This document shows positions 6,265-12,062 of a stretch of 15,693 nt of DNA, in pieces. Source of the stretch: SOKG01 sp964502665. Its GTDB lineage: Bacteria > Chloroflexota > Dehalococcoidia > SZUA-161. The position numbers were made by a program, and so were the translations under genes. The notes under the pieces were generated by a model, which had not been told where the DNA came from, ran no database searches, and worked only from the letters and a program-made list of their open reading frames with translations. Numbering within the stretch: the stretch's first letter is position 1; the number at the start of each line of letters is the position of its first letter. The DNA lies in the NCBI GenBank assembly GCA_964502665.1, contig CAZCXP010000053.1:1-15693 (forward strand). The letters are read 5' to 3'.

Positions 6265-6930
6265 CTAATCACAGAGGTCTATAATCCTCTCAACTTCCTT
6301 CGGGGTCGGATTGCCATGGTATTCACCGTCAACCACAATCACCGGTCCCAAAGCGCAGCAGCCAAGGCAGTTTACCGTTTTCAGAGTGAATTTTTGGTCA
6401 GGGCTGGTTTCCCCAGGGTTGATGTTGAGCGCGCTTGTCACCCTATCCAGAAGGCGAGGTGAGCCGCGAACGTGACAAGCAGTACCCATACATACCGACA
6501 CCTGATGACGACCTTGAGGAGTAAGACTGAAGGCTTTGTAGAAGGTTGCAATTGTGTAGGCCCGACCTATGGGAACGCCCAGGTTCTTGGAAACCGACAT
6601 CAAGACATCGGTGGGAAGCCACCGGTTCTCCCGTTGAATCTCCAGAAGTATCTGGATCAAGGCAGCTTTGTCGCCTTTGTATTTCTCTACGATTCTGTCC
6701 GTATCGCTCGCTTCTTGAGCAACCTGTCCAATCGTCTCCACCATTTGAGAGACCCGACTGACTGGTATACCCAGCCTATCGCTGATGCGAGTCAAGACGT
6801 TCTCTGGAAGCCCACTGTCATTGCCCTCGCTGCCCGTAATCGTTTTAGTAGGGGTGGCTTTGCCACCCCTACTCTTTTTTCTACCAGATGATTTCTCACC
6901 AGACCGAGTCGTTGCCTTGCCCCTGGCCAT
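6265..6930 (-). CDS. nuoE: NuoE-like [2Fe-2S] subunit with basic N-terminal extension
   Basis: Thioredoxin-fold [2Fe-2S] subunit, 221 aa, of the NAD(P)H module. Ligands are C147, C152, C188 and C192, in VCMGTACHVRGS and NCLGCCALGPV. The helical region ahead (IVEKYKGDKAALIQILLEIQ RENRWLP, about 80-106) is typical of NuoE. Residues 1-36 are an unusual Lys/Ser/Thr/Gly-rich extension, part of which (S20-T28) is encoded by a perfect 27-bp palindrome. Residues 40-75 add a helical segment (LTRISDRLGIPVSRVSQMVE). The start is ATG 6930, preceded by GGTAAGGAG; an upstream in-frame TTG at 6957 is unlikely. It is the first gene of the operon, with a promoter-like pair at 6960-6988. Confidence 0.9.
   Translation of the reverse strand: MARGKATTRSGEKSSGRKKSRGGKATPTKTITGSEGNDSGLPENVLTRISDRLGIPVSRVSQMVETIGQVAQEASDTDRIVEKYKGDKAALIQILLEIQRENRWLPTDVLMSVSKNLGVPIGRAYTIATFYKAFSLTPQGRHQVSVCMGTACHVRGSPRLLDRVTSALNINPGETSPDQKFTLKTVNCLGCCALGPVIVVDGEYHGNPTPKEVERIIDLCD
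6847..6873. repeat. Perfect 27-bp palindrome inside the nuoE-like gene
   Basis: Two 12-nt arms (6847-6858 and 6862-6873) flank a TTT/AAA centre. Read on the minus strand it encodes SRGGKATPT in frame. On the plus strand it is followed by CTTTTTT (6874-6880), so it looks like an intrinsic terminator in that direction, but no plus-strand gene precedes it. The GTAGGGGTGGC core resembles dispersed palindromic repeats. Confidence 0.8.
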
Positions 6931-6959
6931 CTCCTTCTCCTTACCTAACTCTATCAACT

Positions 6960-6988
6960 AGTTTAATTTATTTGGACTTCGAATTCAA
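6960..6988 (-). promoter_or_regulatory. Candidate promoter of the nuoE-nuoF-nuoG-like operon
   Basis: On the minus strand TTGAAT (6983-6988), a 17-nt spacer and TAAACT (6960-6965). It lies in the gap shared with the divergent DUF362 gene. The predicted leader is about 25 nt, long enough for the SD before ATG 6930. Confidence 0.35.
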
Positions 6989-7018
6989 GGCGGCATCGGC
7001 TCGCGGACACCCAACCAG

Positions 7019-7047
7019 TTGGATACAGTCAATCCGTGTGTTAGAAT
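7019..7047 (+). promoter_or_regulatory. Candidate promoter of the DUF362 gene
   Basis: TTGGAT (7019-7024), a 17-nt spacer and TAGAAT (7042-7047), about 45 nt before the ATG at 7099. Together with the pair at 6960-6988 it suggests a compact divergent regulatory region. Confidence 0.4.
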
Positions 7048-7098
7048 ACAGTAGCTTTCTATTCCCCAGTTTGCTGATACCGTCGAAGGAGAAAGACT

Positions 7099-8187
7099 AT
7101 GTCTCAGGTGTTCTTCTTCAGCTACGCGGAAGCTGCCAATCCTTTGAAAGGCTTGCAACGTCTCATCGCCAAATCGAAATTTGAGGAGATGATACCAAGG
7201 GGTAAGTCTGTTGTAATAAAGCTGCATATGGGAGAGCTGGGAAACATAAGATACATAAGGCCTGTTTTCGTACGCAAGGTAGTTGACATTGTCAGGAGCA
7301 GAGGTGGCAAACCCTTTCTATTTGATACTGTTGCCTCTTACCCAGGGGAAAGAGAAACTAAGGAGAAGTACCTGAATACAGCTTGCAAGAATGGTTTTGT
7401 TGAGTCCAGTATGGATGCGCCTGTGGTGATAACAGACGATGATGATGACCTGCAAACGATACCAATCAGAAACCGCGTCGGCGACTGCCAGCTTACAGAG
7501 GTAAGAGCACCTTCCTTACCTCTCAAGTCAGATTGCATGATAGTCCTATCGCACGTAAAAGGCCATGACCTTGCAGGTTTCGGTGGTGCTATAAAGAATC
7601 TCGGAATGGGCTGCGTATCTACGGAAACCAAGCGAGCACAGCACTCAGTGAACATGCCCCAATTCAATGAAGAGAGCGACTGCGACGGCTGTGGCAAGTG
7701 CGCTGAGGCATGCCCCACGGGCGCAATCACAATAGTGAACGGAAAGCCGGAGAGAGCCGTGGTGGAATGCATATCATGTGGCACCTGTTTCATTAAGTGC
7801 CCCTTGGACTGCTGGGTCTGGCCTCCTGGAGCAAAAGAAAAGCTTCAAGTCTGCCTGGCTCACGCGGCTACGGCTGTACTGTCAGCATACCAAGGAAAGA
7901 TCGCTTTTGTGAACTTCATCCAGGATGTCGTCCCATTCTGCGACTGCGTTGCAGCGTCAGGAGAGCCTGTTGTTCCAGATGTCGGCATCGCATTCTCGTT
8001 CGATCCGGTGGCCATTGATAAGGCATCGCTCGATCTGATTGATAAGGCTCCCATTATCCCTGGTTCCACCTCAGCGAAGCCGCCTGACATCCTGGGTAGG
8101 ATGCACCATACAAGCAGCCTGGTACAGCTAGAAACGGCAGAGAAACTCAAGACCGGCACCTTGACATACGATCTTGTTTCAGTGTAG
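7099..8187 (+). CDS. DUF362 domain protein with 2x[4Fe-4S] ferredoxin motifs
   Basis: Iron-sulfur protein of the DUF362 family, 362 aa. The N-terminal DUF362 region includes VVIKLHMGELGN (38-49) and SHVKGHDLAGFGGAIKNLGMG (151-171). A ferredoxin insert follows with C195-x2-C-x2-C-x3-C205 (CDGCGKCAEACP) and C224-x2-C-x2-C-x3-C234 (CISCGTCFIKCP). The family's DUF362 part then resumes, ending with DVGIAFSFDPVAIDKASLDL. The biochemical role of the family is not established; electron transfer is the likely task. AAGGAG at 7086-7091 is 7 nt before the ATG. No signal peptide is seen, so it is cytoplasmic. It is divergent from the NuoEF operon, which hints at shared redox control, as inference only. 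Confidence 0.88.
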   Translation: MSQVFFFSYAEAANPLKGLQRLIAKSKFEEMIPRGKSVVIKLHMGELGNIRYIRPVFVRKVVDIVRSRGGKPFLFDTVASYPGERETKEKYLNTACKNGFVESSMDAPVVITDDDDDLQTIPIRNRVGDCQLTEVRAPSLPLKSDCMIVLSHVKGHDLAGFGGAIKNLGMGCVSTETKRAQHSVNMPQFNEESDCDGCGKCAEACPTGAITIVNGKPERAVVECISCGTCFIKCPLDCWVWPPGAKEKLQVCLAHAATAVLSAYQGKIAFVNFIQDVVPFCDCVAASGEPVVPDVGIAFSFDPVAIDKASLDLIDKAPIIPGSTSAKPPDILGRMHHTSSLVQLETAEKLKTGTLTYDLVSV

Positions 8188-8202
8188 CTGGAAAAGTTGA
8201 AG

Positions 8203-8260
8203 GTAGCGTTGCCACTCCTGTGGCTACGAGCGCTTCGTCGTGACGGGAGTCACGACGCTA
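8203..8260. repeat. Two adjacent palindromic (REP-like) hairpins
   Basis: Hairpin one is GCCAC/GTGGC with a 4-nt loop (8211-8224), within GTAGCG...GGCTAC. Hairpin two is CGTCGTGAC/GTCACGACG with a 4-nt loop (8236-8257). Both end in GTAGC/GCTAC-type sequence, so they look like a paired dispersed repeat. They lie between the convergent DUF362 and CoA-transferase genes and could also act as a bidirectional transcription barrier. Confidence 0.6.
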
Positions 8261-8290
8261 CAAAGGGTCAGCCGGGAAGATTGGGCCTTC

Positions 8291-9663
8291 CTAGTAGATT
8301 ATCTCCTCGTCCATCAGGCGCGCTATTTCTCTACCGGACATCCCCAAGAGTTCACCAAAGACGTACTNNNNNNNNNNNNNNNNNNNNNNNNNNNNNNNNN
8401 NNNNNNNNNNNNNNNNNNNNNNNNNNNNNNNNNNNNNNNNNNNNNNNNNNNNNNNNNNNNNNNNNNNATCAGGCGCGCTATTTCTCTACCGGACATCCCC
8501 AAGAGTTCACCAAAGACGTACTCGTTGTGCTCGCCGATCAGCGGCGACGACCTGGTAACTCTGGCCGGTGTTTCCGAGAAGCGCCACGGAGGCCCCACGA
8601 CAACCTGCTTACCCATCACCGGGTGCTCCACCTCCACAGCCAGCTTCCGCTCGTTGAAGTGGGCATCGCTGAGAATTTCCTCGTTGCTAAGGGAAGGCAT
8701 GGCGGCAACCCCAGCCTTCTGCAGAATCTCAGTCACTTGGTAATGGGTGTAATTAATCGTCCACTCCCCAACTAGCCTATCGAGTTCTTCTTGGTTCCTC
8801 CAGCGGCTATAGGCATCGGAGAATCTTTCATCACTTGCCCACTCCGGATTCCCTATGGCCGCACAGAAAGCCTGCCACTCCTCTTCGGTGGAAACCGCAA
8901 TGCTAACCCACTTGTCATCACCATGGCAACGATAGCAATTGTGGGGTGCCATGAGCCTATCCTGGTTTCCTCTTCGGGACTGTATCCTGCCATTCATGAT
9001 GTAGTCCATGAGCGCATCGCCGGTGAAAACAGCCAGGCTCTCCACGGAAGACAGGTCTATGTGCTGCCCCTGGCCAGTGTGCTGCCGATGGCACAAGGCA
9101 GCGAGAACGGAGAAGGCACCGGTGGCAGCACTCATGAGATCGGTTGAACCTGTCATCGGGTTCGGCGGGCCATCGCTGTAGCCTGTTAAGTGGGCTAACC
9201 CACTGTAGCATGCGAAGGTGGGAGCATAGCCCCCGTAACTTCTCATGGGTCCCTCAGCTCCATAGGACGAGGAAGAGAGCATTATGATGTCGGGCTTGAT
9301 CTCTTTGAGCACCTCATAGCCCAGCCCTAGCCTATCCAAAGAGCCGGGGCGCATGTTTTGGGTCACCACGTCGCTGACCCGGATTATCCTTTTCGCCAGT
9401 TCGGCTGCTTCGGGCTTCTTCAGGTTGAGCCTCACCGATAGCTTGTTGAGGTTAATGCTGTTGAAAACCGCAGAGCTATCCACTCCTTCGAAAGCATGCG
9501 CTGCTAGGGTTAAGGTCATCATTCGAGATGGGTCGGGTCGAGCCATGCTCTCGATCTTGATGACCTCTGCACCCAGATATGCCAGCAAACAGGTGGCATA
9601 GGACCCAGCCCACAACCAGCAGAAATCAGCCACCCTCACTCCATCTAAAGCAAACCTGCTCAT
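8291..9663 (-). CDS. CaiB/BaiF family (class III) CoA-transferase, interrupted by an assembly gap
   Basis: Class III CoA-transferase that moves CoA between acyl-CoA and an organic acid via an Asp-linked anhydride. The N-terminus is LDGVRVADFCWLWAGSYAT, followed by GAEVIKIE. The catalytic Asp is probably D175 in TGSTDLMSAATG, followed by HTGQGQHIDLS. The C-terminal part carries the family's VVVGPPWRFSETPA and PLIGEHNEYVF. The reading frame meets a 100-N gap near its 3' end. Merging the 55-nt duplicates (8313-8367 and 8468-8522) gives exactly 406 codons ending ARLMDEEIIY then TAG at 8291-8293, a 405-aa protein of normal length. As written, the extra 155 nt would break the frame. It lies 17 bp downstream of the second CoA-transferase. 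The substrate is unknown. Confidence 0.88.
8313..8522. other. Assembly gap of 100 N with 55-nt duplicated flanks inside a CDS
   Basis: Positions 8368-8467 are exactly 100 N. The 55 nt at 8313-8367 recur exactly at 8468-8522. Removing the N run and one copy restores the CoA-transferase frame through to its stop at 8291, so the real genome very likely has a single copy and no gap. Confidence 0.92.
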
Positions 9664-9680
9664 CCGAGGGACCTCGCTTC

Positions 9681-10889
9681 CTATATGATCCCTGATTCCT
9701 TCAGCCTAACCAAATCTTCCTTATCGTAACCCAGCCGACCACAGTAGACAGGCTCGTTATGCTGGCCGAGGAGAGGTGCTGCACGCTCCGCCCGCCAAGG
9801 GGTCTTGGAGAACTTGTAGGGTGCTGTGGGATACTTCAGCCTGCCTGCCTCAGGATGATCGATCTCGGAAAAAAAGCCCCGGTGATCCAGTTGAGGTGAC
9901 TTCACCGCCTCCTCTGCGGTATTGACGGGGGCGGCCGACAGAGCCTTGGCCTGGAGTTGGTGAAAGAGCTCTTCTTTTTTGGATTGCCGTAGCCATTCCT
10001 CCACGCGCGGATTTATCTCACCACCATATATATGGCGCTCCAACCAGTTATTGAACCTCTCATCCTCGGCCCATGATGGATTTCCCATGCACTCCTTAAG
10101 GTCTCCCCACTCGCGATCGTTTAACACCGATAACATAATATAGCCGTCCTGGCATTTCATCGGTGTCGGCATTAGGATAGGGCGATACGCCCTGCTCCGT
10201 CTTATCTCAAGATTGGCGAACATAGCTATGTCCAGCCCGACCATGGTCATCATCACATCCTGCTTTGAGACATCTATGTGTTGCCCGATGCCAGTGGCCA
10301 CCATGCTATAAGCTGCAGCCAGTGTTGCCAGAGAGGCACTTAGGCCGCAGATGCAGTCCCCCACCAGGCCACCTCCTCTAAGCGGTTCACGATCGAGGTC
10401 ATGGGACTGGATCGGCAGGAGGTAGCCTTCGCCACCAGCGTGGACGGAATTGAGCTCATAGGCCTTGTAATCCCGGTAAGGGCCTGTCTGCCCAAAAGGA
10501 GTGATGGATGTCATCACAAGGCGGGGATTGATGCCTTTGAGGTCCTCATAGGTCAATCCGAGCTCTTTCATCACCAGCGGAGGGTTATCTTCTACGAAGA
10601 TGTCCGTTTGCTCAATTAACTCCTTCAGGATGTTTCGCCCAGCACTTGTGCCCACATCCAGGGTTATGCCCAGTTTGTTGGTATTGAGATAGAGATAGAG
10701 CCCGCTCCGCTCCGGATGGGGGATGTCCCCCAGAAAAGGGCCTCTCCTTCTTGCTTCATCCCCAACGCCGGGGGGCTCGATCTTTGTCACCTCAGCACCG
10801 AGGTCGGCCAGCAGCTTGGTGCAATACGGGCCAGATACGAGATTACACAATTCCAGGACTTTCAGATGGCTTAGTCCTTGCTCAGGCAT
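9681..10889 (-). CDS. CaiB/BaiF family (class III) CoA-transferase
   Basis: Second class III CoA-transferase, 402 aa, upstream of and in the same operon as the one at 8291-9663. Features: VLELCNLVSGPYCTKLLADLGAEVTKIE near the N-terminus; the probable catalytic Asp D178 in GLVGDCICG; TGIGQHIDVSKQD; and a C-terminal PTAPYKFSKTPWRAERAAPLLGQHNEPVY. The two proteins are clearly diverged from each other, so they may form a heteromeric enzyme, as in two-gene benzylsuccinate-type CoA-transferases, or act on different acids. ATG 10889 was chosen; the only longer start is a TTG at 10916 with no SD. A strong promoter candidate lies at 10984-11013. Confidence 0.9.
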   Translation of the reverse strand: MPEQGLSHLKVLELCNLVSGPYCTKLLADLGAEVTKIEPPGVGDEARRRGPFLGDIPHPERSGLYLYLNTNKLGITLDVGTSAGRNILKELIEQTDIFVEDNPPLVMKELGLTYEDLKGINPRLVMTSITPFGQTGPYRDYKAYELNSVHAGGEGYLLPIQSHDLDREPLRGGGLVGDCICGLSASLATLAAAYSMVATGIGQHIDVSKQDVMMTMVGLDIAMFANLEIRRSRAYRPILMPTPMKCQDGYIMLSVLNDREWGDLKECMGNPSWAEDERFNNWLERHIYGGEINPRVEEWLRQSKKEELFHQLQAKALSAAPVNTAEEAVKSPQLDHRGFFSEIDHPEAGRLKYPTAPYKFSKTPWRAERAAPLLGQHNEPVYCGRLGYDKEDLVRLKESGII

Positions 10890-10912
10890 GATCCTACTCT
10901 CTCTTCTCCAAA

Positions 10913-10950
10913 GCAAAATTTTGCGAGAACCAACAAGACTTGGCTCTCGC
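10913..10950. promoter_or_regulatory. Symmetric elements in the CoA-transferase leader
   Basis: A perfect 12-bp palindrome GCAAAATTTTGC (10913-10924) and an overlapping inverted repeat GCGAGA/TCTCGC (10923-10928, 10945-10950) lie between the promoter and the start codon. They could be an operator or a leader hairpin. No regulator was matched. Confidence 0.3.
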
Positions 10951-10983
10951 TAACCTGCCAGCTAGCTATCGTGGCACATTTCA

Positions 10984-11013
10984 ATTATAGCATATTCCAG
11001 ATGTCCGGGACAA
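10984..11013 (-). promoter_or_regulatory. Promoter of the CoA-transferase operon
   Basis: On the minus strand a perfect TATAAT with an extended -10 (TGCTATAAT, -10 at 10984-10989) lies 18 nt from TTGTCC (11008-11013). The predicted leader to ATG 10889 is about 90 nt. Confidence 0.55.
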
Positions 11014-11091
11014 GATGATGTTCTGCCAGTGCAGCCAGGAGCATGGAGAGGAAGGATGAGGTTGCTGCTCTCATATGCCGATTCTACGAAG

Positions 11092-11862
11092 CTATGCCAT
11101 GGCAGCGCCAAGGCTTTGGTTACCCTGCCACTGAATGACTTTGCTGGACCATACCTCGTCTATCGCTGCCTCCAGAGTTGCCTGCTTTGGCTCGCGAACG
11201 TTCACCGATGATCTCAAAATACGGTCGTCGATTGCGCCCAGGAATTGGCACTGTTTGCGGAAGGAGAGCAAAGTGTGACGTTCGCCCCCGTAAACAACGT
11301 AGTCCAATTGCCCGACATAAGGTTCAAAATGCTCCCGCACACGGCTACAAACACGAGCGAAAAAATTCTCTATTTGCTTCTCACGGCCCCGCTCAAATCT
11401 CCGCTGAGAAGACCCGCCTTTTCTGTGGCGCGAGTGAATATGACCTGTTCCCACTTTGCTGGATAGCAGTTGCTCTCCCCGAAACACGCCTATGGCGTAG
11501 GAGCCCAAACGCAGCAGTATCAAACCGACCATAAACTCTCGCTGCAGCAGTGAACGCAGAGGTTCTACATCGTAGCCGCTGCAGAATAGCCTTTCGGTAA
11601 TGGGAAACGGCGGCAGCACCAAGTACTGCCCTTGCTGTCCCCAGAAAAGAACCCCTCCCGTCGTTGAACGGGAAACCACCTTAGAAACATCCGCCAAAAT
11701 CTCGTCTCCAACTGAGGCAATGGCAAGCATTTTCTCGATTTCAGGCACAGGCTCGCCGGACGGCATGTATAGAGATGTCGCCCAACCAGGGGCATGTTCC
11801 AGCTCATGGAGCAGATGAAGCAGCTTCAGCCTGTTGAGCTTGCGGCGACTCGAGTCTAACAT
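11092..11862 (-). CDS. VLRF1/Vms1-like peptidyl-tRNA hydrolase (eRF1-fold release factor)
   Basis: Predicted release-factor-like peptidyl-tRNA hydrolase, 256 aa. The core motif is HRKGGSSQRRFERGREKQ (146-163), the bacterial VLRF counterpart of the eRF1 GGQ and Vms1 GGxxQ loops, with Q153 as the probable catalytic Gln. It is preceded by GSYAIGVFRGEQLLSSKVGTG (120-140) and followed by LDYVVYGGERHTLLSF and R/V-rich strands, as in the family. A helical N-terminus (1-25) precedes these. ATG 11862 was chosen. A GTG at 11901 is in frame but lies inside a palindromic repeat and would add 13 residues (MGEVKRNPPTVKF). No clear SD precedes 11862, so the start is uncertain. It follows mutS2 on the same strand after 200 bp, which suggests a joint role in ribosome rescue. 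Confidence 0.8.
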   Translation of the reverse strand: MLDSSRRKLNRLKLLHLLHELEHAPGWATSLYMPSGEPVPEIEKMLAIASVGDEILADVSKVVSRSTTGGVLFWGQQGQYLVLPPFPITERLFCSGYDVEPLRSLLQREFMVGLILLRLGSYAIGVFRGEQLLSSKVGTGHIHSRHRKGGSSQRRFERGREKQIENFFARVCSRVREHFEPYVGQLDYVVYGGERHTLLSFRKQCQFLGAIDDRILRSSVNVREPKQATLEAAIDEVWSSKVIQWQGNQSLGAAMA

Positions 11863-11872
11863 GAACTTGACC

Positions 11873-11906
11873 GTAGGTGGGTTTCGTTTCACTTCACCCA
11901 CCCTAC
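11873..11906. repeat. Imperfect palindromic repeat at the 5' end of the VLRF gene
   Basis: Arms GTAGGTGGGT and ACCCACCCTAC pair with one bulged base. The core contains GGGTTTCGTTTC, a pattern typical of short dispersed palindromic repeats; a similar piece occurs near 89-100. It ends about 10 bp upstream of the chosen start codon. Confidence 0.6.
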
Positions 11907-11920
11907 ATCTACATCATTAA

Positions 11921-11990
11921 CCCCCTCCCACCAAGGCAGAGGGAACACCAATTCTCTCTCCCCTCGCGGGAGAGAGTTAGAGAGAGGGGG
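11921..11990. repeat. Nested palindromic repeat
   Basis: The inner hairpin pairs CTCTCTCCC with GGGAGAGAG around a 5-nt loop (11954-11976). The outer arms CCCCCTC (11921-11927) and GAGGGGG (11984-11990) also pair. The composition is typical of the dispersed CTCTCTCCC-type repeats found between genes in many bacterial genomes. Confidence 0.65.
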
Positions 11991-11996
11991 ACTGCC

Positions 11997-12030
11997 CGGG
12001 TAGGTTGCCCGACGTCGGGCAACCTACCCG
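11997..12030. repeat. Perfect 34-bp palindrome downstream of mutS2
   Basis: Two 17-nt arms meet at GACGTC with no loop; each arm contains GGGTAGGTTGCCCG or its complement. It lies 33 bp past the mutS2 stop. It could form a cruciform, or a hairpin in the mutS2 transcript, but has no U-tract. It is the third element in a row of palindromes between mutS2 and the VLRF gene. Confidence 0.85.
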
Positions 12031-12062
12031 TGGGCGCATGCCCTCACAATGCAACCAGAGGC

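Noticed and set aside
6847..6880. Plus-strand intrinsic terminator (hairpin plus T-run)
   Set aside because: No plus-strand gene lies upstream and the hairpin is inside the coding sequence of the minus-strand nuoE-like gene.
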